From Planctomycetota bacterium (GTDB taxonomy: Bacteria > Planctomycetota > Planctomycetia > Pirellulales > Pirellulaceae): a stretch of 64,000 bases of DNA. The translations under genes were made by a program, and so were the position numbers. Shown here one piece after another: positions 1 through 8,731 of this stretch (position 1 is its first letter; every line of letters starts with the position of its first letter). The notes beneath the pieces are model-generated. The model was given only the letters and a program-made list of their open reading frames with translations. It was not told the origin of the DNA and did not search any database. Where the stretch lies: NCBI GenBank assembly GCA_029259935.1, contig JAJDEH010000154.1, forward strand, positions 12,123 through 76,122. The letters are read 5' to 3'.

Positions 1-931
1 CTTGGCCTCGAGACGCGGATGGTTGAAACCGCCAACATTGAAAATAGCCCCAGCCGATCAGTCCCAGGCCGGCCGCGACTGCAATCGGCCAGGCAATGTC
101 AACCACCCAGCCTTGCGATGTGCTGACCGCCGCCATGCTGGCGAGATTGTAAATCCATGAAGCGACGGTGTAGTTGAGTTGTCCGTGTTTCGCCCAGGCG
201 AGGATCGCCTGCCGGCCCTCGGTAAGAAAGTCGCCCCACAGCGCGGGTCCCGAGATCCAAACTCCCGTGGCGATCATCAGGGCGCACCATAGAGTGTTTT
301 TGGCACGTTTCGGCCAACTCGAAGCGCCGCGCCAGATGAACCAGGGTAGCAGCACGAACGGAAACAGTTTTAACAGACCCGCCGCGCAAACCAGCAAACA
401 GGCCGCAGCGCTGAATCCGCGTCGATGAAGGGCGAATGCCGACAGAATGAACACCGTCAACAGCAGTTGAACTTGCGAAAAATGAAAGTGCCAATAGACT
501 GCCGGTGACACGATCACGACGGCGCAAAACAAGCGCCAGGATTGTGTATTCAGCCGGTCGCCGATCAGATGCCGCGTCAGCACAAGCACGGCGACCAAGC
601 AGGCGGCTTCCACCAAAACCCAGGCAGCGAACCCCAGCGGCTGCGGCAAGATGACAAAAGGCACGAACATCCACAACAACGTCGGCGGATTCGTGGCTTG
701 GCTAATGTCCGTTTCGATCAGGTCGGTGAAGCCATGTTGCCGCAGTTCCGGCTTGAGCGGAATTCCGTAAGGCGATTGTCCGTCCAGCAGCAACTGGCTG
801 GAAACGTAGTAGTGGGCGAAGTCATGTTGGCCCCTTCGCGAGGGAACTTGAGCCGCCAGAATGAGCAGGGCGACCGCGACGAGTGCCACGTCCAGATATC
901 GGTTTTGGCCAAGAATCCTAAGGGCGTTCAT
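1..931 (-). CDS. Membrane glycosyltransferase, GT87/DUF2029-like (3' end off window)
   Basis: Reading the minus strand from the ATG at 931 gives an open frame of 310 codons that runs off the left edge, so the C-terminus is missing. The product has an N-terminal membrane segment (about residues 14-28), a lumenal-type loop containing DFAHYY and a PYG motif, then many hydrophobic helices. This is the pattern of the GT87 (DUF2029) polyprenol-phosphate-sugar mannosyltransferases. The family adds sugars from lipid carriers on the outer face of the membrane. It lies 35 bp downstream of a dolichol-phosphate-mannose-synthase-like GT2 on the same strand, which could supply its donor lipid. GTG and TTG codons slightly upstream are alternative starts. 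The family call rests on topology and short motifs. Confidence 0.72.
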   Translation of the reverse strand, partial: MNALRILGQNRYLDVALVAVALLILAAQVPSRRGQHDFAHYYVSSQLLLDGQSPYGIPLKPELRQHGFTDLIETDISQATNPPTLLWMFVPFVILPQPLGFAAWVLVEAACLVAVLVLTRHLIGDRLNTQSWRLFCAVVIVSPAVYWHFHFSQVQLLLTVFILSAFALHRRGFSAAACLLVCAAGLLKLFPFVLLPWFIWRGASSWPKRAKNTLWCALMIATGVWISGPALWGDFLTEGRQAILAWAKHGQLNYTVASWIYNLASMAAVSTSQGWVVDIAWPIAVAAGLGLIGWGYFQCWRFQPSASRGQ

Positions 932-966
932 GATTGCCTCGGCGCCATCCGGAGCCACGCGCCGAG

Positions 967-1812
967 TCAATCGGCCAAGCCGTAACGCACGATGCAGTAC
1001 AGGGCGTTGAAGAGATCCTTGACGCCGATCTTCTTGCCTTCTTCATAACCGCGTGCTTTGTACGTGATGGGCACCTCTTCGATGTGATACCCGCGGCGAG
1101 CAAGCTTGGCGGTGACTTCCGGTTCAAATCCAAAGCGGTTTTGCGCGATGCCGACCGACTGAATCGCTTCGCGGCGAAACGCTTTGTAACACGTTTCCAT
1201 GTCCGTCAGTGCCAAGCCCGTGAACCAGTTCGACGCACCGGTCAGCAGGCCGTTGCCCCACCGGTGGATCATCGACGGATCTTGCGGACGGTCGCCCAGA
1301 AAGCGGCTGCCGTATACGACATCCGCGTTGCCTTCCAGAATCGGTTTCAACAAAGGCGGGATATCGCGAGGATCGTATTCCAGGTCGGCGTCTTGAACGA
1401 TGACGATATCTCCCGTCGCTTGCTCAAAGCCGGTTCGCAGCGCGGCACCTTTGCCTTCGTTCTTCGATTTGAAGACGATTTTGATATCGGGGATCTGTTC
1501 GATTCGCCGCAGGAATCCACGGGTGCCATCGGTGCTGAAGTCGTCGACCAAGATGATTTCCTTGGCGACGGGCAGCAAGCTAACGCGGCCAATAATTTCG
1601 GCGATCGTGGATTCTTCGTTGAACACCGGAATGATCACCGACAACTTGAAGTCGGCCGGCAAATCAAAGGTCAAGGGACGCGATTGGTAGGAGTTCTCGT
1701 CGGCGAGCAGGCTCGTCAAATCATCGATCGTCCGCAACGCGCGGTCGACGATCTCCGTGGATGACAAGGCATCATCCACGAGCCTATCAGAGGATGTCAG
1801 TGTTTCATTCAT
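967..1812 (-). CDS. GT2 family glycosyltransferase (polyprenol-phosphate mannosyl/glucosyltransferase-like)
   Basis: 281 aa from ATG 1812. A longer in-frame start at 2025 would overlap the upstream gene by 190 bp, whereas 1812 leaves a 23-bp gap, so it is preferred. Visible GT-A motifs are VIIPVFNEE near residue 55, [10 protein letters not shown], and the DxD-like DADLEYDP near residue 135, followed by YGSRF and a C-terminal [10 protein letters not shown] segment. This is the DPM1/Ppm1-like layout: soluble, without C-terminal membrane helices. Known members transfer a sugar from a nucleotide donor to a polyprenyl phosphate. With the flanking membrane proteins it probably forms a small cell-surface glycan or protein-glycosylation unit. 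The sugar cannot be told from sequence. Confidence 0.85.
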   Translation of the reverse strand: MNETLTSSDRLVDDALSSTEIVDRALRTIDDLTSLLADENSYQSRPLTFDLPADFKLSVIIPVFNEESTIAEIIGRVSLLPVAKEIILVDDFSTDGTRGFLRRIEQIPDIKIVFKSKNEGKGAALRTGFEQATGDIVIVQDADLEYDPRDIPPLLKPILEGNADVVYGSRFLGDRPQDPSMIHRWGNGLLTGASNWFTGLALTDMETCYKAFRREAIQSVGIAQNRFGFEPEVTAKLARRGYHIEEVPITYKARGYEEGKKIGVKDLFNALYCIVRYGLAD

Positions 1813-1835
1813 GAGGCCGCTTTCCAGGGCGTGTT

Positions 1836-3593
1836 TCAATCGCTCACCAATTGGACGTCTCTTCGGCCTCGAACAGGGAGGGCCGGCCAAGTAACATATC
1901 CCTTTTGAATCTCGTCGCTGATCCTGCGCTGCGCGGGCGGGATATAGTAAACGCTTTGCCGATCGTCGTATTTGGCGCGGCGTCCCCACAGTTGGGCGAT
2001 GTTGTCTTGATATAACAGCGCCCACTCGTCGAGATTTTCTTTCATCACCTGCTGCGAATGCGGCTGGCCCCGGCTGAGCAGCACTAAATCAGGACGGCGA
2101 AATTCCAAGATCCGCCCGCCATCAAATGCCGGCGACTGGCTGCTTCGCCAACGCCACTTGGAACCGCGGTCGCCGAGCGTCAAGTCGAAACTCATGTCGA
2201 CGATCTCTTGTGGATAGCAAGTGCGGAAGCGGCCGTCGAAGGCGACTTGAATTCCTGGTTCCTCGGGCGAACGCGTGCCGAACGCTCCGATAACGTATTG
2301 CGCCCAGTTGTAGGTAACCACCATGCGCCCTTGCAGGTTGTGGTCGGCGATGTATTGCATCGCGGTCACGGGATACCGGGCACGGTCGACTTTCAAATCG
2401 GTCAGTCGTTCGTAGAGCCGCGCACCTAAAACCAGATAAGACAAACACAGACCGCCAATCAACATGCGTCGCATGAGCGGGGACATCTGGCCGCCGAATT
2501 GACCTTCCTCTTGCGAAACGCGCCAACGGCGAAAACAGGACTCAATATGAACCGGCATCCAAAAGCCGAACAGGATCGCAAAAAACGGGATGTGCCGCTG
2601 GTGTTCGAGGGATTGCCACAGCGTCAGTGTCAGCAGCACCAAGTGGGTGAAGTCACGAGAGCGTTTCGAAAACGCCATGGCCGTGCCGAACAGCGCGATA
2701 ATTAACCACAATTCGACATTCTCGAGGGCGAACATGTTGGGGGCCGCCCATTCGGTAATCTCTGGACGCGGTGTCCCCAACGATTCGAGCAGCCACAGCG
2801 GCAGGCCCGGGCCATAAGGATTGACCAGGGTCGCCAGGCCCGCCACGAAAATCATCAAGGCAAAGCGGCGCACGATTCCCATCCCGTCCCAGCCGCGTTG
2901 CATGAGCACTTCGACGGTTCGGCACACCAAATAGGCGACGTACAAACAATACCCGGCCACAAAGCCGCCGTGTGAGTTGGCCCAGAACAGAAACAAAATG
3001 GGGGCCAGCCACAGCAGTCGCAAGCGGCCCGCGCAGTAGTTGGAATCCTGATCTTCATCGCGCTCGAAACCAGGGCCGAAGCGAGGCAAATGCCAGTTGC
3101 CTTGCCAGCCGTGAAAGCAATACGACAACAGCACGACCAGCAGCGTGAAATAGATGTATGAAAACAATTGCGGCCGCACGGCCCAGTGGAAAGCCATGTT
3201 CGTCGCCACGAGCATCGCCACTAAGCAAACGGTCACTAGCTTCGCGCCGTCACGAAAGGCCTGCCAGACGATCAATCCCAGCAGCAGCAAGCTCAGCACG
3301 AACTTCGCCATGACCAGCCCCACCGGGCCAATCGTATCCGCACCGATCGCCATCAACAGTTCGGCGAAGTTTTCGTGGTTGACCCAGCGATAGCCCGCGG
3401 CTGTGTAGGAATAAGTTGTCGTCGGCGCGAATTCTCCATCGGCGATCGCGTCGCGTCCATATTGCACGTGTCCCCACAGATCCGGACCGGTAATATTCGG
3501 CGACATCGCCACGGCACTTCCTAGCACGATGGCCAGCAGCAACGCGCGTTGAAACCACAACGCAGTCTTGGATTCCTGATTCGGTTCGGACAT
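1836..3593 (-). CDS. Polytopic membrane protein, unknown (GT-C-like topology)
   Basis: 585 aa from ATG 3593. It has about 9-10 hydrophobic helices over residues 15-400, with an early [10 protein letters not shown] loop and a HENFAELL segment, then a soluble C-terminal domain of about 170 residues with [11 protein letters not shown] and a Y-rich tail. An acidic loop after TM1 and a large C-terminal domain recall GT-C glycosyltransferases and the uncharacterised membrane proteins often annotated in planctomycetes, but I see no defining catalytic motif. It lies 23 bp upstream of the GT2 gene on the same strand and is probably co-transcribed with it. It is separated from the E2 gene upstream by 193 bp with no obvious signal, so belonging to the ubiquitin-like cassette is possible but unsupported. 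Confidence 0.7.
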   Translation of the reverse strand: MSEPNQESKTALWFQRALLLAIVLGSAVAMSPNITGPDLWGHVQYGRDAIADGEFAPTTTYSYTAAGYRWVNHENFAELLMAIGADTIGPVGLVMAKFVLSLLLLGLIVWQAFRDGAKLVTVCLVAMLVATNMAFHWAVRPQLFSYIYFTLLVVLLSYCFHGWQGNWHLPRFGPGFERDEDQDSNYCAGRLRLLWLAPILFLFWANSHGGFVAGYCLYVAYLVCRTVEVLMQRGWDGMGIVRRFALMIFVAGLATLVNPYGPGLPLWLLESLGTPRPEITEWAAPNMFALENVELWLIIALFGTAMAFSKRSRDFTHLVLLTLTLWQSLEHQRHIPFFAILFGFWMPVHIESCFRRWRVSQEEGQFGGQMSPLMRRMLIGGLCLSYLVLGARLYERLTDLKVDRARYPVTAMQYIADHNLQGRMVVTYNWAQYVIGAFGTRSPEEPGIQVAFDGRFRTCYPQEIVDMSFDLTLGDRGSKWRWRSSQSPAFDGGRILEFRRPDLVLLSRGQPHSQQVMKENLDEWALLYQDNIAQLWGRRAKYDDRQSVYYIPPAQRRISDEIQKGYVTWPALPVRGRRDVQLVSD

Positions 3594-3786
3594 TTCTTCT
3601 TCAACTCCCAGCGAGGCGGTGCCATACGTCGCCGGACACTCCGTGGCCGGTTTCGCAGCTTGAGCGCGACGGTTCCGGTAATGTGTCCTCCGAAATATAG
3701 GATACGAAGCGGAACGCGCTCGCGGATTGTGCGCTGCGACCGTTACAACCGCGCTATTGAGAAATGCCCGCGCTGTCTTCGGAGAT

Positions 3787-4521
3787 TCACTCGAGATTCG
3801 GCGGGCGCAAGTCGCGCGGATCGACGGGCAGATGCTTGGCGTTGGTGTCGGCCCACATGGCCGCTTCGCCGTCGAGCGGGCTCTTGATGTTATACGCCTG
3901 ATAACTGATCAATTCGCCGATTCGAATCACGAGATCGACCAGCCGTTCGGCCGCCGTCCAGTGATCGCCAACGCAGATCATGGCCGGTTCGATGTTGGGA
4001 TGAAAGATGGGCGTCAGCATGCGGCATTTGGGGCTTTGCCGGGGATAGTCGCGCGTCAGTTGAATCTCAACGACGTGCCCTTCACGATAGATCGGCTTGC
4101 CGTCCTGGCCTCGCGCCAATCCCCGCACGTTGTAAATAATTCGATACAGTTCCGGTGGATTCCCAACGGCTTGATGAATTCGAATCAGCGGAAAGCTTTT
4201 GAAGGCGCTTCGGACGGTTTCCGCATCCGCGACAAGCCGGCGAGTTCGCGGCGGTAACTTGGGCTTCTTTTGCTTGGCGGGAACTGGCTGGGAGGGCGCC
4301 GCGACGGGCGAATCGACGTTACTCTTTCGCGTGGTGGTTGGCGTTGCCGGCGCGGAAGCTTCCGCCGGTTGGCGAAGTCTCTGAACGGTGCCGGCTCCCG
4401 CCGATGTCGCTCTTGGCACCAACAGCGATTTACCGCAACCTTTGCACTTGCCTTTGCGGCCCGCGAGATCATCGGCCACGGAAAAAGTCTTGCCGCAGTT
4501 GTCGCAGTTAAACGTGATCAT
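3787..4521 (-). CDS. Zinc-ribbon / E2 ubiquitin-conjugating-enzyme-like (UBC fold) protein
   Basis: 244 aa from ATG 4521, with GAGG 5 nt upstream; an in-frame TTG at 4524 is less likely. Residues 6-29 form a Cys4 zinc ribbon (CDNC then CKGC, with GRKGK between). A Pro/Ala/Lys-rich linker runs to about 90. Residues 95-235 look like a UBC/E2 domain: YPRQSPKCRMLTPIFHPNI matches the classical YPxxPPxxxFxTxxxHPNI stretch, with HPN at 174-176. A Cys at 183 in MICVGDHW sits 9 residues after that His, against 10 in UbcH5. This is followed by a W-x(8-10)-hydrophobic helix and a region aligning with the post-Cys NPxxPL segment (IKSPLDGEAA). It therefore keeps the catalytic Asn and Cys. Inferred role: accept the Ubl from the E1 at 8728-9948 and transfer it, probably with the RING-like protein next door. 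Confidence 0.82.
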   Translation of the reverse strand: MITFNCDNCGKTFSVADDLAGRKGKCKGCGKSLLVPRATSAGAGTVQRLRQPAEASAPATPTTTRKSNVDSPVAAPSQPVPAKQKKPKLPPRTRRLVADAETVRSAFKSFPLIRIHQAVGNPPELYRIIYNVRGLARGQDGKPIYREGHVVEIQLTRDYPRQSPKCRMLTPIFHPNIEPAMICVGDHWTAAERLVDLVIRIGELISYQAYNIKSPLDGEAAMWADTNAKHLPVDPRDLRPPNLE

Positions 4522-4552
4522 CAAACCTCAACATCGGGGCTGTTAGTTTCAT

Positions 4553-4605
4553 TTGTGGTGCAGCCGTCCCGGCGGCAATCGGCAGGCGAGACGCCTGCAC
4601 CACAA
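4553..4605. repeat. REP-like inverted repeat between RING and E2 genes
   Basis: Arms of 11 bp (TTGTGGTGCAG at 4553-4563 and its complement at 4595-4605) enclose a second perfect hairpin with 7-bp arms (GCAGGCG at 4582-4588, CGCCTGC at 4592-4598). The phrase CAGGCGAGACGCCTGCACCAC resembles short dispersed repeats common between planctomycete genes. It lies in the only sizeable gap (98 bp) of the cassette, so it may attenuate transcription or stabilise the upstream mRNA. There is no U-tract, so a classical intrinsic terminator is unlikely. Confidence 0.6.
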
Positions 4606-4619
4606 CTTTCTCTGTACAG

Positions 4620-5315
4620 TCAAACCATCCAATACAAGAGCGAGAGGCAGAACCCAAACAAGACTCCCAAAACCGAAATAGCCGTGGCCGCCACGGGTAC
4701 GGCCCAACCGATCTTGTGCGAGCGATTGACTCCCATGACGAGGGCCAAAACTCCCATCAACAGCGACGGGAACCCACAAGTCACAATACTAAACAAAGCC
4801 GCCAATGCACTAGCCGCCAAGACGACGTATTCCCACGGCACGTCGGCTTCCACCGGTCGTTGCTTGGTTCGCTGCAACCGTTGTGGCGACCAGGTGCCGC
4901 CGGGCTGCATCGTCGGTCCGGGCTGCATCAGGGGACTGGCTTGCGGCGTGGTCGTGGGCGGACCCAGGCCTTGAATGCTGATATCCGGGCCCACCTTCAG
5001 CGCGTTGACATTCTTGCAACCATAGGCCGAGCAGCCGAGATTCTCCTGCCAACATTCGGAATGGAATGGCAAGCCGCAAGCCTGGCAGGCGGTTCTTTCG
5101 TCGTCGTCGTCGATCCCGGTTTGACAGACACTGCAGACTTCTTGGATTTCGACCGCGTTTTCGGTCGTGAAACTCTTTCCGGCCACGGTGGCCGGGTCGG
5201 GAATTTCCAACACCAGTTGGCACCGCTGGCACTGCCCCTTGCGGCCCACTTGCGAGGCGCGCGCGGTCAGCACGGCTCCACACTGGCAAGCGAATTGGAA
5301 TTTCTCGTCGGACAT
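4620..5315 (-). CDS. Membrane RING/PHD-like treble-clef protein (Prok-RING type), candidate E3
   Basis: 231 aa from ATG 5315. Residues 10-32 are a zinc ribbon (CQC then CQRC). Residues 61-100 hold eight well-spaced ligands: C61-x2-C64, C77-x2-C80, H85-x2-C88, C95 and C100, with the hallmark GLPFHSECW. This is a cross-brace RING/PHD-like binuclear zinc pattern of the kind described for prokaryotic RING families. A Pro/Thr/Gln-rich linker (about 115-155) leads to two membrane helices (about 162-197 and 203-229), so the zinc modules are membrane tethered, probably facing the cytoplasm. It lies 15 bp downstream of the FHA gene and upstream of the E2 gene. The inferred role is to bring the E2 to substrates at a membrane; ligase activity is not proven by the motif. 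Confidence 0.8.
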   Translation of the reverse strand: MSDEKFQFACQCGAVLTARASQVGRKGQCQRCQLVLEIPDPATVAGKSFTTENAVEIQEVCSVCQTGIDDDDERTACQACGLPFHSECWQENLGCSAYGCKNVNALKVGPDISIQGLGPPTTTPQASPLMQPGPTMQPGGTWSPQRLQRTKQRPVEADVPWEYVVLAASALAALFSIVTCGFPSLLMGVLALVMGVNRSHKIGWAVPVAATAISVLGVLFGFCLSLLYWMV

Positions 5316-5330
5316 GTGTTTTGGCGAAGC

Positions 5331-6581
5331 CTACCGTTTCGCTCGTTCTTGAAACAGAAAGACCGTCCCGCCGATTTGAATGGAATCGCCGCTCTTGAGT
5401 CGCGTGCGCGATACCGGTTGGCCATTGACAAAAGTTGGCGATGACTCATCCAGGCTTTCGATCTCGAATCCACCGGGCCGCTTGTGAACGGCCGCGTGCC
5501 GTGGAGCGATGGCGGGATCCTTGAACAAGTAGATTTCACATTGGGGCGAACTGCCGATGTACGTCGGATTTTTATATAAGACGAATTGCTTGCCCGCGAT
5601 TAAACCCACGGCCACCCGCAGCCAGCCCGATTTGGTGGCGGTTTCCAGCACGCCCGTTCCGATTCCCGTTACCATGCCGATCGCACAGATCGCCACGAAA
5701 CGGCTGCCCACCGCGCTGTTGGTGGCTTCCGCGATGATGTCGAACAACATTCCACCCAGCGTCCCCCCAATAATTCCACCAGCCAACCCAATGGCGAAAC
5801 GCTTCCAGTTCTTCAGACTCACTCCCGGAGCAACCGCCAAACTGCCGCCGACCATCGACCAGGCGATCGTGCGCCAGACCACCTGAGTAAAAAACGAGTC
5901 CTCGGGACTGCCAATGAGCGGTTCCACGATCAGGTTGAGAACGACGGTGGTGGCAATCGCGCCCACCGTGGCCCCAACGACTCCGGCAGCGATTCCGATC
6001 GAACCCTTGATGATCACGCCACGCCAATTGCTGCTGACCAGATCCTCGGCAATAGACAGGCTGCCGCTGATCAAAATGCCGACCCAACCAAAAAGGAAAA
6101 TAATTCCAATCAACCCGCTAATTCCATCTCGGGACAGTTGCTGGTCCATGGCTATCACGCGCTCGTCATCCGACAACGATTCGTCCGCTTCAATCTGGAG
6201 GTACGGATTGCTTGAATAAGCCTGCCGCAGTTCCACGATTTGTCTTGCCGCTTCCTCGGACGTAATCTCTCCATTGTTCGCCTGCTCAATCAGTTGCTGC
6301 TCGGTCTGCCAGACATAATCGTAATTCTCTTGCGTACCGAAGAATATGAGAAACACCAGTTCCGCCACCAGCCACGCCAGCAGCCCGCCCACCAAGCCGA
6401 ACAGGCCCATGTAGACCATGGTGTTGTACAGCAGTTGGCTCCAGTTAAAGCCGCCGATGGCCGTGCCCGACTGTTGTTCGTAATGGCTTTGCGCCCGATC
6501 GGTGGCTCCTTGCTGGCGCAACCGTTCATCAACCCGCGGGCTGTGGATCTCCTCGGAAGTGATGCGGATTTTGTTGCTCAT
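5331..6581 (-). CDS. Polytopic membrane protein with C-terminal FHA domain
   Basis: 416 aa from ATG 6581. A soluble N-terminus of about 45 residues is followed by hydrophobic segments at about 50-80, 153-175 and 188-217, and a Gly-rich stretch with GxxxG repeats at about 240-330. Residues 332-413 form an FHA domain: YIGSSPQCEI (341-350), APRHAAV (359-365), then D-x2-S-x-TFVNGQPV (378-390) and GDSIQIGG. FHA domains bind phosphothreonine. Here the Arg of the usual GRS motif is Ser, and the Ser of SRxH is Pro360, so phosphopeptide affinity may be altered. In the cassette it could recruit phosphorylated substrates or partners to the membrane. It is 49 bp downstream of the protease gene and 15 bp upstream of the RING gene. 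No strong Shine-Dalgarno is visible. Confidence 0.8.
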   Translation of the reverse strand: MSNKIRITSEEIHSPRVDERLRQQGATDRAQSHYEQQSGTAIGGFNWSQLLYNTMVYMGLFGLVGGLLAWLVAELVFLIFFGTQENYDYVWQTEQQLIEQANNGEITSEEAARQIVELRQAYSSNPYLQIEADESLSDDERVIAMDQQLSRDGISGLIGIIFLFGWVGILISGSLSIAEDLVSSNWRGVIIKGSIGIAAGVVGATVGAIATTVVLNLIVEPLIGSPEDSFFTQVVWRTIAWSMVGGSLAVAPGVSLKNWKRFAIGLAGGIIGGTLGGMLFDIIAEATNSAVGSRFVAICAIGMVTGIGTGVLETATKSGWLRVAVGLIAGKQFVLYKNPTYIGSSPQCEIYLFKDPAIAPRHAAVHKRPGGFEIESLDESSPTFVNGQPVSRTRLKSGDSIQIGGTVFLFQERAKR

Positions 6582-6630
6582 GGTGGTCCGTCAAGCGATG
6601 CCGCGATTCCCGCGATTTGGCTTCGAAGGT

Positions 6631-7548
6631 TTATCTTTGCACGCGGGCCAACAGGTCGGAGACGTCTTGGAAATAAACCCACTTTTCCCGGTCGAAGACC
6701 AGATCTGCCCGCACGGCGAAACCCAGCGACTGCGCCAGACTGGGATCAAAGACTTTCGTGTTGACGCCCACGACAAAGCCGTCTTGGTTCACCAGCGGGC
6801 CGCCACTATTCCCCCGGCTGATTGCCGCGCTGGTCTGCAACTCCATTCCGCGCCGCTTGGCCGACACAATGCCATTGGTGACGGTGAAGTCCAACCCCAT
6901 GGGATGGCCGACCGCCACCACCGGCTCGCCCACGCGAACGTCGCTAAATCGACCGAGCGGCCCGAGGGTTTGCAGACCCGGCGCGTCCACTCGCACGAGC
7001 GCCAGATCCAACTCGTCGTCTTTCGTACGACCGACGATTTCACCGGGCACGCGATAACCGGCCCGAATCACGACCTGGCAATCGTCGGCGTCCGCAACGA
7101 CGTGCAGGTTGGTCAAGATCAAATGGAGGTCGCCGCTGCTGGCGATCACAAAACCCGTTCCCAGCGCGGATTGATCGCACTCCAGGCGGACCACGCTACG
7201 ATTGGCGCGGGCGGCGATCTGTTCGACCCAGTCGCGTTCGGGCTCCTTGGTCAACCAAGCCAAACCCAGGGCGATACATCCCGCGCAAGACAAGCCGGCA
7301 AGTAGAAAAGCCACGACGCGAAAAAACCCTCGCGCCGACGGCGGACCGTGCCGCCACCAAATCCAAGCATTCAAGAACGGGACGAAGGTCATGACGATCC
7401 AGACGGCGACAGGCAGTCCCGACCCAGGAGCTTTCGTGCCGTGCGCGGGAGTCGCACTCTGCAGCGCTGGCGCGGCCGGCATGCTAGGCGGCTTGGGGCT
7501 TGCCAAGTCCTGGGGACGAATGACGATCTTGTTGGGTGGGTCATTCAT
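6631..7548 (-). CDS. Membrane-anchored trypsin-like (S1C/HtrA-type) serine protease without PDZ
   Basis: 305 aa from ATG 7548. A far-upstream in-frame start at 7632 would lie deep in the JAMM gene; 7548 overlaps that gene by only 8 nt (ATGAATGA), suggesting coupling. A Pro/Ala-rich N-terminus of about 44 residues is followed by two membrane segments (about 47-66 and 75-99). The protease domain (about 105-290) has His149 in LTNLHVV, Asp181 in DDELDLALVRVD and Ser248 in GNSGGP, a complete triad in the HtrA/DegP-like arrangement. No PDZ domain follows. Whether it faces the periplasm or cytoplasm is not settled by the sequence. Possible roles are processing the Ubl or other cassette proteins, or degrading modified targets. 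Confidence 0.85.
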   Translation of the reverse strand: MNDPPNKIVIRPQDLASPKPPSMPAAPALQSATPAHGTKAPGSGLPVAVWIVMTFVPFLNAWIWWRHGPPSARGFFRVVAFLLAGLSCAGCIALGLAWLTKEPERDWVEQIAARANRSVVRLECDQSALGTGFVIASSGDLHLILTNLHVVADADDCQVVIRAGYRVPGEIVGRTKDDELDLALVRVDAPGLQTLGPLGRFSDVRVGEPVVAVGHPMGLDFTVTNGIVSAKRRGMELQTSAAISRGNSGGPLVNQDGFVVGVNTKVFDPSLAQSLGFAVRADLVFDREKWVYFQDVSDLLARVQR

Positions 7549-8731
7549 CGGGTGACGAACTCGCTTCCCCTGGGTCGTCGTTCTCGTCGACCTCACTCTC
7601 GGATTTCTTTTCCTCCTTGGATTCACCGTCATTCGACTTTGGCTTATCGGGAGTTTTCGATTCGACCGGTTCGGTACCCTTGCCGGGAAACTCGCCGGTT
7701 GCCTTCGGCCGCGCCGATTCGTTTGCGGACGGCTGGACCTCCGCTTTACCGGACGGCTCTGGATCGGAGGTTTCTTTTTCCTGGTCGGGCGCGATCCTAG
7801 GCGGGTTCACGAGTACCCTGTTGGGCGCGCGGTGCTGCCTTTCGCCGCCCCATCCGGGAACTCGCGCGCCAAAATGTTCGATCAGCAGCGGAGCCATGAG
7901 CAACGTGACGGCCAAGCTGTAGAAAATTAGCAACGCGACAAAAACTGAAAGGAAGGATAGCCGTCGTTCAAGACGAGCGACTCGCGCGGCGGTTTCCTCG
8001 TCGTGGCCCATCGACGGTTCTATTTGCGGCGTTCCTGATTCGACGGTTCGCGCCGTGACCGAGAGTGCATCCGTCGACACGGGTCGCATTTCGCTAGGCG
8101 GCGTTGCCTCAATGGGCGGATCTTCCGGCACGTCGGGCTCGATCAGCAACCCATCACGGGTCGCCTTTCCCGATCGCCAAACAAACAGGCCTTCGTCTCC
8201 GCCCAGTGGATCGTAGACGAACGCCAATTGTTCGTCGGCGCTGAAGTAATTCTCGTGGATGAACAAATCCATGGCGGACAAGAAGATGCCAAATCCCGGG
8301 TGCGTATGATACCAGCCCAAAATCCTTAGTTCAGGATACTTCTGGTCCAGTTCGCCATGAATGTGATTCCAAGTTTCGCCCGTGAACGTGACCTGCGCCG
8401 TTTGGCCGTCGGAGTGCTGGCCTTCAATGATCTGTTCGATATAAACAAAGGGGCCGCGTTCATCTCGGTACCCGTTCCCGATCATGACGCCGCAGATTTC
8501 CACGTCGGTGCGGGTTTGCCCGTGACGGTGGATGGCGTTGAGGACGGACTGCCTGACAACCACGCGCACGGAATTTTCACGCCGTGCATCATCGGCGGGA
8601 AAGGATCGCTCGGGCCACTCGTTGGCGTCGACCAGGTCGATGTCCGGACCCGTACTCGGTTGCTGACCGGCAACAGGATCCGATTCGTTCCGTTCAGATT
8701 CGGTTTGGTTTGTTTCAGTATCTTGGCTCAT
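7541..8731 (-). CDS. Membrane-anchored JAMM/MPN metallopeptidase (deubiquitinase-like)
   Basis: 396 aa from ATG 8731, overlapping the E1 stop by 4 nt (ATGA); an in-frame GTG at 8737 is an alternative. Residues 55-190 are a JAB/MPN domain with Glu78 in VEICGVMIG and the full JAMM signature HTHPGFGIFLSAMD at 142-155 (H-x-H-x10-D), so all zinc ligands and the catalytic Glu are present. Such enzymes cleave isopeptide or C-terminal bonds of ubiquitin and bacterial Ubls. After a low-complexity linker, one membrane helix spans about 258-284. The C-terminal ~110 residues are Pro/Glu/Lys/Ser-rich and probably disordered. Context: between E1 and the trypsin-like gene. Predicted role is maturation and/or removal of the Ubl at a membrane. 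Confidence 0.88.
   Translation of the reverse strand: MSQDTETNQTESERNESDPVAGQQPSTGPDIDLVDANEWPERSFPADDARRENSVRVVVRQSVLNAIHRHGQTRTDVEICGVMIGNGYRDERGPFVYIEQIIEGQHSDGQTAQVTFTGETWNHIHGELDQKYPELRILGWYHTHPGFGIFLSAMDLFIHENYFSADEQLAFVYDPLGGDEGLFVWRSGKATRDGLLIEPDVPEDPPIEATPPSEMRPVSTDALSVTARTVESGTPQIEPSMGHDEETAARVARLERRLSFLSVFVALLIFYSLAVTLLMAPLLIEHFGARVPGWGGERQHRAPNRVLVNPPRIAPDQEKETSDPEPSGKAEVQPSANESARPKATGEFPGKGTEPVESKTPDKPKSNDGESKEEKKSESEVDENDDPGEASSSPDE

Noticed and set aside
934..1764. 276-codon plus-strand reading opposite the GT2 gene
   Set aside because: It is antisense to a clear GT2 with DxD and Rossmann-type motifs and shows no domain.
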